A stretch of DNA of 64,000 nucleotides from Solirubrobacter ginsenosidimutans. Its GTDB lineage: Bacteria > Actinomycetota > Thermoleophilia > Solirubrobacterales > Solirubrobacteraceae. Location: NCBI RefSeq assembly GCF_027587205.1, contig NZ_JAPDOD010000008.1, positions 130,594 through 194,593 of the forward strand, read 5' to 3'. The notes below the pieces were generated by a model. It ran no database searches, had not been told where the DNA came from, and saw nothing but the letters and a program-made list of their open reading frames with translations. Below are positions 34,168 through 43,595 of the stretch, in pieces; position 1 is the first letter of the stretch; every line of letters starts with the position of its first letter. The position numbers and the translations under genes were made by a program.

Positions 34168-36015
34168 TTACGGAGTGGTGGTGCTCAGCGTGAAGGTGAG
34201 CGTCTTGCTGTAGCTGCCGGAGCGCAGCGTGTCCGTCGCGCCGATCGCCTGGCGGAAACCGACGGTGACGGTGTCCGCACCCGCGGTCGGACCGGCGTAG
34301 CTGAGGATGTTCAGCGGCGTGTTGGCCACTTCGCTCAGCGACGCGTAGGCCGGGTTCGGGTTGGCGGTGTTGGCGGCGCGCACCTGCAGCGCCGACGGCA
34401 GCGCGAACGTGCCGTTGACGAGGTGGCCCGTGGCGGTGCTGCTTGCGTCCGTGACCGAGAGGGTCGCGTCACCGGCGGTGCTGACGACCGACGCGGCGAC
34501 GGCCGTGTCGTACGTCCGGGCGACGGCGGGCGTGAACGCGCCGAAGCTGGGCGAGCCGCCGAGCGTCAGGGAGAGCGAGGTCGGCACGGTGCCGCCCACG
34601 CCGCCCACGGCGTTGGCGTTGCTTGAGCCCGTGAGCAGGATCGACTCCGTCGCGTCATCGGCGTTGGAGGTGATCCGCAGCAGGGCGACGGAGCGGTAGT
34701 TGGTCTTCGTCGGCTTGAAGCCGACCTTCACGGTGCAGGTGCCGCGCGGGACGGCCGGGGTCGCGTTCGGGTTACCGGCGGCGACCGTGGAGTTGGCGCA
34801 GGTGCTGCTGACGATCGCGAAGTCGCCGGCGTCGGAGCCGCCGGTCTGGTTGGCGATCGTGTTCGTGGTGATGACGAGCGGCGCCTGGCCCGTGTTGGTG
34901 ATCTTCACGTCGACGGCGTTCTCGGCGGCCGGGGTGCCGGCCGCGACCGTCGGGAAGTTCGTCGGAAGGCCGAGCACCGCCGGAGCGATGGACGGGCCGA
35001 TCGGCGAGAGGTTGGTGAAGCTCGTGTCCGCGTCGGTCACGGTGCCACCGTCATGCTCGTGGTGGTAGTACTGGACCTTGCCCAGCGCGGCGGCGAAGAT
35101 CGGGCGGAAGTCGAGCTCGCCGGTGCCCGTCGGACGCGGCGAACCGGTGCGCGTGTCCGTGGGGCTGTTCTGGGCGGCGATGTTGATGCCGTCCTTGATG
35201 TGCATCATCTTCACGCGCGTCGGGTTGGCGTTGACCAGCGCCGCGGTCGCCTCGCCGGTGACGTCGCCGAACGCGTCCGAGGACCAGAAGACGTCGACCT
35301 CGGCCTGCACGTAGCGGGACTCGGTGCGGTCCATGAGGATCTGCCAGGCCGACTTCAGGACGCCGTTGTCGACGTACTTGGCGTCGAACTCGCCCGTGTG
35401 GTTATGGATGTAGACGGGGCCGACACCCGCCTCGACGGCCTCCTTGCCCAGGCGGTTGAGCGCCTGCGCGGTGAGCAGCGTGTTGGAGTACGTGTTGATG
35501 CCCGGGGAGGCGACGCCGCCCGAGCCGATGTAGTCCATGCCGAGGATCTTCGACGCGGCGAGGCGCTCGGTCCACGCCGGGCCCACGTCGGTCACGGTGC
35601 CGTGCCAGCCGGCCGCGTGCAGGCCGTACTTGTCGAGCAGCGCGCGGTAGGCGACCAGGCCTGGAATGTCGTTCTGCGCCGGGAAACCGGAGTGCGCGAA
35701 GAGCTCGATGTTGGTCCAGCCCTTGCGCTGGAAGAAGGCGAACAGGCCTTCGAGGCGCTCGAGGCGGCAGGTGGTGCTGGTGGACGTCAGGCACGCGGCA
35801 GAAACGCCGGTGACCGGGTTGGCGGCGCCAGTGTTGCCGCCGTTGTTCAAGTACGTCCCGTAGTTGAACATCTGCGTGCTCGCCTGACCGGCCGGAATGC
35901 CGTTGCCGGTCTTCGCGGGCCGCTGCGCCTGCGCAGACGCCGAGCTAGCGAGGACCGCAACACCAGTCGCGGCAACCACGGCGCACGTGCGAGCGCGCCG
36001 AGAGATTCCCTTCAA
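34168..36015 (-). CDS. Exported TIM-barrel sugar isomerase/epimerase with Ig-like C-terminal domains
   Basis: 615 aa from a TTG at 36015, chosen because AGAGGAGAAG lies eight bases upstream; an earlier TTG at 36066 has no such site. The signal peptide ends ASSASAQA. The N-terminal 300 residues form a xylose-isomerase-like TIM barrel (GWTNIELFAHSGFP, IHNHTGEF, EVDVFWSSDAFG, MMHIKDG, KVQYYHHEHDGG). The rest holds choice-of-anchor-D/immunoglobulin-like modules (VDVKITNTGQAPLVITTN, GTCTVKVGFKPTKTNYRSVAL). The substrate is unknown. It may work with the BNR and ThuA lipoproteins upstream on the same strand, about 165 bp away. Confidence 0.85.
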   Translation of the reverse strand: MKGISRRARTCAVVAATGVAVLASSASAQAQRPAKTGNGIPAGQASTQMFNYGTYLNNGGNTGAANPVTGVSAACLTSTSTTCRLERLEGLFAFFQRKGWTNIELFAHSGFPAQNDIPGLVAYRALLDKYGLHAAGWHGTVTDVGPAWTERLAASKILGMDYIGSGGVASPGINTYSNTLLTAQALNRLGKEAVEAGVGPVYIHNHTGEFDAKYVDNGVLKSAWQILMDRTESRYVQAEVDVFWSSDAFGDVTGEATAALVNANPTRVKMMHIKDGINIAAQNSPTDTRTGSPRPTGTGELDFRPIFAAALGKVQYYHHEHDGGTVTDADTSFTNLSPIGPSIAPAVLGLPTNFPTVAAGTPAAENAVDVKITNTGQAPLVITTNTIANQTGGSDAGDFAIVSSTCANSTVAAGNPNATPAVPRGTCTVKVGFKPTKTNYRSVALLRITSNADDATESILLTGSSNANAVGGVGGTVPTSLSLTLGGSPSFGAFTPAVARTYDTAVAASVVSTAGDATLSVTDASSTATGHLVNGTFALPSALQVRAANTANPNPAYASLSEVANTPLNILSYAGPTAGADTVTVGFRQAIGATDTLRSGSYSKTLTFTLSTTTP

Positions 36016-36179
36016 TTCGCCTTCTCCTCTTTCTGACCTCGAACCGGAGTGTGAGGTCGATGACAACCCGATGAGAAGACTAGTCGAGCTTTAGATCAGA
36101 AGTCAATGGTCTTTTGCGGCGCGACCCAGCAAAACGTCTAGGACGCTTTTGTCGAGCCTCGCAACCATTTGCTGCGGCG

Positions 36180-37118
36180 TCAGTGCAAAGTGGTCAGAGT
36201 CGACCACGTGCGCCCGCCGTCCTTGGACCGGCGGATCTTGCCGCCGACCACGGCGGCGAGGATCTCGCCCTGCCGGCCGGCCGTGACTTCGCTGGGCAGG
36301 CCGCCGATGTCGCCGCGGTCCTGCCAGGTGCGCCCGCCGTCGGTGCTGGCGCGGACCTTGCCGTTGCGGTCGACGCTGTAGAGCGCGTCCTTGCTCGGCC
36401 AGATCAGCCGCGCGCCGAAGGTCGTGTCGCGCGGGCGCCAGGACTGCCCGGCGTTCGTGGAGACGAAGGTGCCCTGCTCGGTCGAGACCGCCCACTGCTG
36501 CGGATCGCCGGGATTGACGACGACGTCGATGGGCGCCGCGGGCGGTGTCCGCTTCTCCCAGGTCGCGCCGCCGTCGCTGGAGACCTGGATGTCGGGCGAC
36601 TCGGCGTTGACGCCGAGGATCAGCTTCCCGGCCATCTCGAGCTCGTGGTAGTCGGCCTCCGGCCCCTGGACGCGCTCCCAGGTGGCGCCGTGGTCCTTGG
36701 AGCGGATCAGCCCCAGGTTCTCCGGGAGCTCACCGTCCTGGGGATGGCCGGAGGCGAGCAGGTCGTCGGGGCCTGCGAAGCGCACGACGAGGTTGCCGGA
36801 GACTCTGCCGCCCGGGAGCTGGCCGGTGAGGCGCTCGGCCTCCTTCGCGCCGGGAGCGAGGCGGAACAGCGCCGGCCCGGAGCCGACCATGATCGTCCCG
36901 TCGCCGGGGTCGACCGTGACCGAGTTGATCGCCGGGCTGGACCCGTCGCCGGCCGGCGGCGGCGCGGTGGCGGCGGGATCGGCGGTCGTGGGCGCTTCGG
37001 TCGGCGCCTCGGTGGGCGCGCTGGTCGGGCTCGCGGGCGGCGCCGGGTCACCGCCGCAGGCGGCGAAGGCCAACGTTGCCGCGAGCACGCACGCGCGCGC
37101 GAGGGGCTCAATCCGCAC
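36180..37118 (-). CDS. BNR/sialidase-like repeat lipoprotein
   Basis: 312 aa from a GTG at 37118, which overlaps the ThuA stop by 11 bp. Lipobox LAFAACGGDP, then a Pro/Thr/Ala linker. The body is a beta propeller with Asp-box repeats (SKDHGATWE, SSDGGATWEK, STNAGQSWR, STDGGRTWQD, SKDGGRTWS), as in exo-sialidases and photosystem-assembly-like proteins. No catalytic site can be assigned, so a binding role is as likely as hydrolysis. A 164-bp gap (36016-36179) downstream holds no recognisable gene. Confidence 0.8.
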   Translation of the reverse strand: MRIEPLARACVLAATLAFAACGGDPAPPASPTSAPTEAPTEAPTTADPAATAPPPAGDGSSPAINSVTVDPGDGTIMVGSGPALFRLAPGAKEAERLTGQLPGGRVSGNLVVRFAGPDDLLASGHPQDGELPENLGLIRSKDHGATWERVQGPEADYHELEMAGKLILGVNAESPDIQVSSDGGATWEKRTPPAAPIDVVVNPGDPQQWAVSTEQGTFVSTNAGQSWRPRDTTFGARLIWPSKDALYSVDRNGKVRASTDGGRTWQDRGDIGGLPSEVTAGRQGEILAAVVGGKIRRSKDGGRTWSTLTTLH

Positions 37119-37881
37119 AGTCGAACCTCGCGCGGCCGGCGGCCATCTCGAGCGCGCCGAGCAGGTGCGCCAAGAAGCGAGGCTCGGCGTAGGACTCCTT
37201 CGTATGACCCATCGCGGTGTACACCGAGCGGCCGCCATCGTAGCGGTGACACCACGCGAGCGGACGCGTTTGGTCGAGCGCGGCGAGCACATGCGCGGCC
37301 GGCGCCGAGCGGAACTCGTACCACTCGTCCGTGCGCACCCACGGGTTCGGAAGCGTCCGGGTGGCGGCCGTTCCGGGGTCGAGGATCTCCACGCCGCGCG
37401 ACGACAGGCCGGGGTCATGGCGCTTGAAGCGCGCACCCACGAGCCGCTCGTACCACGGCCAGTCCCCGCGCGTGTCGGAGGCCGCGTGGATCCCGAGATA
37501 GCCACCGCCTCGGCGGATGTATGACACAAAAGCGGACCGCTGTTTGCCACTCTTTATCGGGGTCCCGGTCGTCGAGAGGAACACCACCGCGTCGTAGCGC
37601 TCGAGGGAGCGGGTGGTGAACCTCCCCGCGTCGGCGGTCGTATCCACGGAGAAGGAGTGGCGGGCGGCGAGGCGCTTGATCGCGGCCACGCCGGAGGGGA
37701 TGGAGTCGTGGCGGTAGCCCGTCGTCTTGGTGAACACGAGCACGCGGAAGGGCTTCGGCCCCGTCTGCGCCACGGGCTCGCTCCCGCACGCCGTGCAGAT
37801 TGCAAGCACTACCAGAAACAAAAGCGGTCTAGCGATTCGTTTTGCCTTCCAACAAACAGACTTGGTCTTGACACAGAGCAT
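37108..37881 (-). CDS. ThuA-domain lipoprotein
   Basis: 257 aa from the ATG at 37881. Lipobox LAICTACGSE, then a ThuA (glutamine-amidotransferase-like) fold: RVLVFTKTTGYRHDSIPSGV, YDAVVFLSTTG, RGGGYLGIHAASD, TDEWYEFR, RPLAWCHRYDGGRSVYTAMGHTKESY. ThuA proteins are linked to disaccharide and other sugar catabolism, but their chemistry is poorly defined. The first 80 bp and upstream region are visibly more AT-rich than the neighbours. Confidence 0.9.
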   Translation of the reverse strand: MLCVKTKSVCWKAKRIARPLLFLVVLAICTACGSEPVAQTGPKPFRVLVFTKTTGYRHDSIPSGVAAIKRLAARHSFSVDTTADAGRFTTRSLERYDAVVFLSTTGTPIKSGKQRSAFVSYIRRGGGYLGIHAASDTRGDWPWYERLVGARFKRHDPGLSSRGVEILDPGTAATRTLPNPWVRTDEWYEFRSAPAAHVLAALDQTRPLAWCHRYDGGRSVYTAMGHTKESYAEPRFLAHLLGALEMAAGRARFDCAD

Positions 37882-37949
37882 AAAGTGCAAGCGATGAGGC
37901 GAGAAGAAGCACGACGCTACGCTCGTTCAGTGTCTAAGGGTCTGGTGGG

Positions 37950-39113
37950 ATGAACGAAGATCGCCGCGTTGGAGTGTGGCTCGTCGGCGGCCGCGGGTCG
38001 GTCGCGACGACTGCGATGACGGGCGCCGCGGCGGTTGCCGCCGGCCTGGCCGAGCCGACCGGGCTCGTCACGATGCGCCCGCCGTTCACCGACGCGGGTC
38101 TCGTCGGACTGGGCGATCTGATCTTCGGCGGGCACGACGTCGTGGAGACGCCGCTGGCGATCCGCGCCGCCCGCCTGGTTGACGACGGCGTGCTGCCCGT
38201 CGGCCTCCCGGGCGCGCTCGCCGGCGCGCTGGAGGCGGCGGAATCCGAGCAGCGCCCCGGCATCACCGGCCGCGAGGCGCGGATCGAGCCGCAGGCCTCG
38301 CTCGCCCGCATGGTCAGCGACCTCAACGCGTTCCGCACCCGCCACGATCTCGGGCGCGTCGTCGTCCTCAACGTGTCCTCGACCGAGGCGCCGGTGGAGC
38401 CGCACCCGGCCCACGAGAACCCGGCCGCGCTGATGGACGCGCTCGACCAGAACCTGGCCGTGCTCCCGCCCAGCGCGCTCTACGCGCTCGCGGCGATCGA
38501 GACCGGCTGCGCGTACGTCGACTTCACGCCGTCGGTCGGCGCGCGGCTGCCCGCCATCGAGGCGCTGGCCGAGGCGCACGAGGTGCCGCTGGCCGGCAGT
38601 GACGGCAAGACCGGCGAGACGTTCATGAAGTCCGCGCTGGCACCCGCCTTCGCCGCCCGCGCGCTGAAGGTCCGCTCGTGGTCGGGGATGAACCTGCTCG
38701 GCGGCGGCGACGGCGCGGCGCTGGCCGATCCCGCTCGCGCGCAGTCCAAACTGGACTCCAAGGGCCGGCTGCTGGAGGAGATCCTCGGCTACCCGGTCGA
38801 GGCGCCGATCTACATCCAGGACGTCCGCGACATGGGCGAGTGGAAGACGGCCTGGGATCACGTCGTCTTCGAGGGCTTCCTCGGCATCCGGATGAAGCTG
38901 CAGTTCACGTGGGAGGGCTGCGACTCGGCCCTGGCCGCTCCGCTGATCCTCGACCTGATCCGGCTCGCGGCGCTGGCGCTGGAGCGGGGCGAGTCCGGCG
39001 TGCTGACCAACCTCGCGTTCTTCTTCAAGGACCCGGCCGGGACCCGTGAGCATCAGCTCCACCGCCAGTACGAGATGCTGGAGCGCTGGGTGCTCCAGAA
39101 GGTCGCCGCGTGA
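37950..39113 (+). CDS. Myo-inositol-1-phosphate synthase-like cyclase
   Basis: 387 aa NAD-dependent sugar-phosphate cyclase family. Motifs: GVWLVGGRGSVATTAMTG (Rossmann), VVVLNVSSTEAP, YVDFTPS, PLAGSDGKTGETFMKSALAP (GKTG and catalytic Lys region), SWSGMNLLGGGDG, MGEWKTAWDHVVFEGFLGI and DSALAAPLILDLIRL. Classical members turn glucose 6-phosphate into inositol 1-phosphate. It is the first gene of a seven-gene operon with ebo-like genes, where a cyclase of a different fold (EboD) is sometimes found. The exact cyclitol product is not known. Confidence 0.88.
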   Translation: MNEDRRVGVWLVGGRGSVATTAMTGAAAVAAGLAEPTGLVTMRPPFTDAGLVGLGDLIFGGHDVVETPLAIRAARLVDDGVLPVGLPGALAGALEAAESEQRPGITGREARIEPQASLARMVSDLNAFRTRHDLGRVVVLNVSSTEAPVEPHPAHENPAALMDALDQNLAVLPPSALYALAAIETGCAYVDFTPSVGARLPAIEALAEAHEVPLAGSDGKTGETFMKSALAPAFAARALKVRSWSGMNLLGGGDGAALADPARAQSKLDSKGRLLEEILGYPVEAPIYIQDVRDMGEWKTAWDHVVFEGFLGIRMKLQFTWEGCDSALAAPLILDLIRLAALALERGESGVLTNLAFFFKDPAGTREHQLHRQYEMLERWVLQKVAA

Positions 39114-39985
39114 GTCTTCCCGCGCCGGCGGATGTGGCGGAGCTGGTCCGCCTGCCGGCGGTGCTGAGTGTGCCGGGGGACGTGCTCGTCGGCGCCGCCG
39201 CCTCCGGGCAGGTGTGGAACCTGCCGCGGACGGCCGGGATGGTCGCCGCGTCCTCATGCCTATATCTGGCGGGGATGGCGCTCAACGACTACGCCGACCG
39301 CGAGGTCGACGCCGTCGAGCGGCCCGGCCGCCCGATCCCGTCGGGCCGCGTCTCGCCAGGGTTCGCGCTCGGCCTCGCCGGGGCGCTGACGGCCGGCGCC
39401 GTCGTGCTCTCGGTGGCCGCCGACGGCAAGCGCGCGCTCGCCGTCACGGCGCCGCTGGCCGCGGCCGTCTGGGGCTATGACCTCGTGCTGAAGTCGACAC
39501 CGGTCGCCTCGGGCAGCATGTCCGCCTGCCGCGGGCTGGACGTGATGATGGGCGCGGGCGCGCGGGGTGCGGTGTCCGCGGCCCCGGCGGCGGCGGTCGT
39601 CGCCGCGCACATCGCGGTCGTCACCGAGGTCTCGCGCCGTGAGGTCACCGGCGGCGACGCCGCGGTGCCCAAGCGCGCGCTCGCCGCCACCGTGGGCGTG
39701 GCCGCCGCGGGCGCGTTGCTCAGCCGCCGCGCTCCGCGCTTCGGGCGCGCCGCCGCGCTGGGGCTCGTCGGCGCGTACGCCGCGGTCGTCGGTCGCGCGC
39801 ACGCGGCCGCCGCGGCCGACCCGACTCCGGCGCTCATGCAGCGGGCCGTGGGTACGGGCATCATGGGCTTGATCCCGCTGGAGGCCGGGCTGCTGGCGGG
39901 GTCCGGCGCTGTCGTTCCGGCCGCGGGCGTCGCCACACTGTGGCCGATCGCCCGCCGGGCGGCCAAGAGGAGAGCAGTTACATGA
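39110..39985 (+). CDS. eboC: UbiA-like membrane prenyltransferase (EboC-like)
   Basis: 291 aa from a GTG that overlaps the previous stop by 4 bp. It has multiple membrane helices. The first Asp-rich motif NDYADREVD (Asn59, Asp60, Asp63, Asp67) is followed by RPGRPIPSGRVS. This is the prenyl-diphosphate/Mg site of the UbiA family. The second Asp motif is weak (YDLVLKSTPVASG). In EDB/ebo clusters EboC is such a protein. It may transfer a prenyl group to a small polar acceptor at the membrane, which is inference. Confidence 0.85.
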   Translation: MSLPAPADVAELVRLPAVLSVPGDVLVGAAASGQVWNLPRTAGMVAASSCLYLAGMALNDYADREVDAVERPGRPIPSGRVSPGFALGLAGALTAGAVVLSVAADGKRALAVTAPLAAAVWGYDLVLKSTPVASGSMSACRGLDVMMGAGARGAVSAAPAAAVVAAHIAVVTEVSRREVTGGDAAVPKRALAATVGVAAAGALLSRRAPRFGRAAALGLVGAYAAVVGRAHAAAAADPTPALMQRAVGTGIMGLIPLEAGLLAGSGAVVPAAGVATLWPIARRAAKRRAVT

Positions 39986-40025
39986 TCGGTGGCGCTGGTC
40001 CCGTCACCGAGGGGGGAGGGCGGTT

Positions 40026-40880
40026 GTGAGTCTCCGGTACGGGTATGTGTCGAACGGGTTGTCGGATCATCGGCTCGAGCACGCGCTCGAGTTGCTGGCC
40101 GAGAACGGGTACTCCGGCGTCGCGCTGACGCTGGACCACATCCACTTCGACCCGCTGGCACCGCGCCTGCGCGCGCGGGCGGCGCGGTTGCGGACCGAGC
40201 TCGACGTGCTCGGGATGAACGCCGTGGTCGAGACGGGCGCGCGCTTCGTGCTCGACCCGCGGCGCAAGCACTTCCCGACGCTCGTCTCCGACGGCCGCCA
40301 GCGGCGGGTCGACCTGCTGTGCACCGCGGTCGACGTCGCGGCGGAGCTGGGTGCGCCGGTCGTGTCGATGTGGTCGGGCGCCGCGCCTGCCGGCGAGCCG
40401 CGCGAGCTGGCCTGGGACCTGCTGGTCGACGGGTGCGAGCGGGTGCTCACGCACGCGGAGAACCACGGGATCACGCTTGCGTTCGAGCCGGAGCCGGGGA
40501 TGCTCGTCGAGACGCTGGCCGACTACGAATCGCTGGCGGAGCGCCTCGGCCACCCGCCGGCGCTGGGGCTGACGCTCGATATCGGGCACATCGTCTGCTT
40601 GGAGCCGATGTCGGTGACCGAGTGCGTGCGCCGCGGCGCGGCCACGCTCGCCCACGTGCACATCGAGGACATGAAGCGCGGCGTCCACGAGCACCTCGAG
40701 TTCGGCGCGGGCGAGCTCGATCTCGGCGAGGCGCTGACGGTGCTCGGCGAGGTCGGCTACGAGGGCATGGTCGCCGTCGAGCTCTCGCGCCACTCGCACG
40801 CCGCGCACGAGATGGTGCCGCGGGCGATGGCCGCCTTGCGTGCCGCCGAGCCGCGCCGCGTCATGGGCGAGGTCACGTGA
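40026..40880 (+). CDS. Sugar-phosphate isomerase/epimerase-like TIM barrel
   Basis: 284 aa from a GTG at 40026 preceded by a GGAGGG site. AP endonuclease 2/xylose-isomerase-like fold: NGYSGVALTLDHIHF, LAFEPEPGMLVETLADY, LTLDIGHIVC, LAHVHIEDMKRGVHEHLEFG and MVAVELSRHSH, giving Glu/Asp/His metal ligands. It is an extra member beside the usual ebo genes. The substrate is unknown and may be the cyclitol or its precursor. Confidence 0.85.
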   Translation: MSLRYGYVSNGLSDHRLEHALELLAENGYSGVALTLDHIHFDPLAPRLRARAARLRTELDVLGMNAVVETGARFVLDPRRKHFPTLVSDGRQRRVDLLCTAVDVAAELGAPVVSMWSGAAPAGEPRELAWDLLVDGCERVLTHAENHGITLAFEPEPGMLVETLADYESLAERLGHPPALGLTLDIGHIVCLEPMSVTECVRRGAATLAHVHIEDMKRGVHEHLEFGAGELDLGEALTVLGEVGYEGMVAVELSRHSHAAHEMVPRAMAALRAAEPRRVMGEVT

Positions 40881-41602
40881 TGACGCTCGCCGAGCTCTCC
40901 GCCGCCCTCGAGGCGCGGGCCAAGCCCGAAGGGCTCACCTGGCTGCGTGAGGCGAGCGCGAGCGTCGCCGCCGACCCGACCGCGATCCGCACCCGCTTCC
41001 CGATGGTCGGCCGCAAGGTCGGGCGCGAGCCGCTGGACGCGGGCGCCGATGCCTCGGACATCTTCGCGTGGACGATCGACGACGCCGCGCGCACGCTGCT
41101 GCTGCTCGCGCTCGGCGACGCGGCCGAGGGCGAACTGGCCGAGCTCTACCGCTTCGGCGACGCGGCCGAGCGGCGCGGGATCCTGCGCGCGCTGGAGTTC
41201 CTGGACCTCGGCGACCGCGCGCTGTACCTGACCGACGACGCGATCCGCACCAACGACACGCGGCTGATCGCCGCGGCGCTCGGTCCGTACGCCACCGAGC
41301 ACCTGTCCGACGCGCAGTACGACCAGGCCGTCCTGAAGTGCGTCTTCGTCGGCGTCCCGATCACGCCGCTCGACGGCATCCCCGAGCGCGTCACGCCGGA
41401 CGGCGCGCGGATGCTCGCCGCGTTCGTGCATGAGCGTGTCGCCGCCGGCCGGGACGTCCCCGCCGAGGTCTGGATCGTCATCGACAAGTATCCGCACGCC
41501 GACGAGATCGCCGCGATCGAGGCCGAGCTCGAGAGCGAGTTCGACGATCGCCGCGCGGCCGCCGAGCGGGCTTTGAGTCACAGAACTGGAGAGCGAGCAT
41601 GA
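40880..41602 (+). CDS. eboA: EboA-domain protein
   Basis: 240 aa from the ATG at 40880, which shares an A with the previous TGA. It matches EboA by its helical pattern: FPMVGRKVGREP near residue 45, AARTLLLLALG, RFGDAAERRGILRALEFL, then YDQAVLKCVFVGVPITPLDG, a region like the NQMVLKALF core of EboA, and HERVAAGRDVPAEVW near the end. The biochemical function of EboA is not known. It lies between the TIM-barrel gene and EboB, as expected for an EDB-type cluster. Confidence 0.8.
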   Translation: MTLAELSAALEARAKPEGLTWLREASASVAADPTAIRTRFPMVGRKVGREPLDAGADASDIFAWTIDDAARTLLLLALGDAAEGELAELYRFGDAAERRGILRALEFLDLGDRALYLTDDAIRTNDTRLIAAALGPYATEHLSDAQYDQAVLKCVFVGVPITPLDGIPERVTPDGARMLAAFVHERVAAGRDVPAEVWIVIDKYPHADEIAAIEAELESEFDDRRAAAERALSHRTGERA

Positions 41603-42462
41603 GGATCTTCGACCCGCACGCGCACATGACGTCGCGCACCACCGACGACTACGAGGCGATGGCCGCGTCCGGCGTGAAGGTGCTCGTGGAGCCGGCGTTC
41701 TGGCTCGGCCAGCCGCGCACCTCCGTGGGCTCGTTCATCGACTACTTCAACTCGCTGCTGGGCTGGGAGCGCTTCCGCGCCGCGCAGTTCGGCATCCGTC
41801 ATCACTGCACGATCGGCCTGAACCCGAAGGAGGCCAACGACGACCTCCTGCGCCGCGAGGTCATCGACATCCTCCCGCGCTTCCTGGCCAAGGACGGCGT
41901 CGTCGCCGTCGGCGAGGTCGGCTTCGATGCGATGACGCCCGCCGAGGACGAAGCGCTGACGCTGCAGCTCGCTTTGGCGGTCGAGCACGAGCTTCCGGTG
42001 CTGGTCCACACGCCGCACCGCGACAAGGCGGCGGGCACGCGCAAGACGATCGAGCTCGTCGAGGCCTCCGGCATCGCGCCCGAGATGGTCGTCATCGACC
42101 ACAACAACGAGCTGACCGTCCATGACGTGCTGGCGTCGGGCTGCTGGGCGGGCTTCTCGATCTACCCAGGCACCAAGATGGACGAGCACCGCATGGTGCG
42201 CGTGCTCGAGGAGCACGGCCCGGAGCGGCTGATCGTCAACTCGGCCTGCGACTGGGGCGTGTCGGATCCGCTGAAGGTCCGCAAGACCGCCGACGCGATG
42301 AAGGCCGCCGGCTTCGACGACGACGTGATCGATCAGGTGGTCTGGCGCAACCCGGTGGAGTTCTTCGCGCAGAGCGGGCGGCTGATCCTCGACGATCTCG
42401 AGGAGGCGGACCTCACCGCGACGTTCGAGGGCTCGGGTGTCCTTCGCGGTGAGCGGGCGTGA
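41599..42462 (+). CDS. eboB: TatD-like metal-dependent hydrolase (EboB)
   Basis: 287 aa. TatD-type metal ligands: DPHAHM (His7, His9), GEVGFD, VHTPH, VIDHNN and SACDWG. The gene overlaps eboA and eboE by 4 bp each. Ordinary TatD proteins are nucleases or deacylases; EboB is assigned because of its place in the cluster and the shared divergence from housekeeping TatD. The reaction is not known. Confidence 0.85.
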   Translation: MRIFDPHAHMTSRTTDDYEAMAASGVKVLVEPAFWLGQPRTSVGSFIDYFNSLLGWERFRAAQFGIRHHCTIGLNPKEANDDLLRREVIDILPRFLAKDGVVAVGEVGFDAMTPAEDEALTLQLALAVEHELPVLVHTPHRDKAAGTRKTIELVEASGIAPEMVVIDHNNELTVHDVLASGCWAGFSIYPGTKMDEHRMVRVLEEHGPERLIVNSACDWGVSDPLKVRKTADAMKAAGFDDDVIDQVVWRNPVEFFAQSGRLILDDLEEADLTATFEGSGVLRGERA

Positions 42463-43595
42463 GGCTGCGGCACGCTGACGGCAGCCTCCTGCACCTCGCC
42501 TACTGCTCCAACGTCCATCCGGCGGACGACCTCGACGGGGTCGCCGCGCAGCTCGAGCGCTACACGGCGCGGGTGCGTGCGAAGCTCGACGTCCCGGTTC
42601 TGGGGATCGGGTTGTGGGTGGCGGCGCCGGCGCTGGCCGACGCGGCTGCCGCTGACCGGCTCGCTTCGCAGCTGGCGCGGCTCTCGCTCGAGGTCGTGAC
42701 CTTGAACGGGTTCCCGTACAAGGCGTTCCACGCGCCGGTGGTCAAGCGCGACGTCTACTGGCCGCACTGGGCGCAGGAAGACCGGCGCCAGTACACGCTC
42801 GGGCTGGCCCGGCTGTTGGCCAAGCTGCTGCCGGACGATGTGGTCGAGGGCTCGATCTCGACGCTGCCGCTGGGGTGGCGCGAAGGCTGGGACGACGCGG
42901 CGCAGGATGCCGCTTTGCGCGCGCTGGCGGACCTCGCGGTCGAGCTCGAAGAGATCGAGGCCGCGACCGGCAAGCGGATCCGGCTCGCGCTGGAGCCCGA
43001 GCCGGGGTGCACGGTCGAGACGATCGCCCAGGCCTGCGACGCGATCGGCGGGCTCGCGCCCGACTGGATCGGCGTGTGCCTGGATGCCTGCCACCTGGCG
43101 GTGCAGTTCGAGGATCCGGTCGAGGCCGTCGCGCTGATGGCCGCGAGCGACGTCGCGATCGTCAAGACCCAGGTCTCCTCCGCGCTGCGCGTGCCGTCGC
43201 CGGGGACGGCCGAGGGCCGCGAGCTGCTCGCGCGCTTCAACGAGCCGAAGTTCCTGCACCAGGTCCGCGAGTGCGTGAACTCGCACGTCGAGGGCACGGA
43301 CGATCTGCCCGAGGCTTTGGAGGGCGGTCTGCCCGGCGAGCGCGAGTGGCGCGTGCACTTCCACGTGCCGGTCAACAGCGCCGAGCACACGACCCAGGAC
43401 GAGCTGAGCGCGACGCTCGCGGCGTTGGCCGGCGGCACGGCGCCGTTGACGCGACACTTCGAGGTCGAGACATACACGTGGAGCGTCATGCGCGATGCTC
43501 CGCAGGACGACGAGGGGCTCGTCGCCGGGCTGGCCGGCGAGCTGGAATGGACGCGCGACCGCCTGGTCGCGCTCGGTGCGGAGGTTTTGGGATGA
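42459..43595 (+). CDS. eboE: Metabolite traffic protein EboE-like TIM barrel
   Basis: 378 aa from a GTG at 42459. The start HLAYCSNVHPADDLDGVAAQLERY and IGLWVAAPALADAAAADRL match EboE. They are followed by TLNGFPYKAFHAPVVKRDVY, LALEPEPGCTVETI, GVCLDACHLAVQFEDP and HFHVPVNS, a xylose-isomerase-like barrel with Glu, Asp and His ligands. EboE is proposed to take part in moving or modifying a precursor for use outside the cytoplasm in cyanobacteria. No enzymatic activity is established. Confidence 0.87.
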   Translation: MRLRHADGSLLHLAYCSNVHPADDLDGVAAQLERYTARVRAKLDVPVLGIGLWVAAPALADAAAADRLASQLARLSLEVVTLNGFPYKAFHAPVVKRDVYWPHWAQEDRRQYTLGLARLLAKLLPDDVVEGSISTLPLGWREGWDDAAQDAALRALADLAVELEEIEAATGKRIRLALEPEPGCTVETIAQACDAIGGLAPDWIGVCLDACHLAVQFEDPVEAVALMAASDVAIVKTQVSSALRVPSPGTAEGRELLARFNEPKFLHQVRECVNSHVEGTDDLPEALEGGLPGEREWRVHFHVPVNSAEHTTQDELSATLAALAGGTAPLTRHFEVETYTWSVMRDAPQDDEGLVAGLAGELEWTRDRLVALGAEVLG

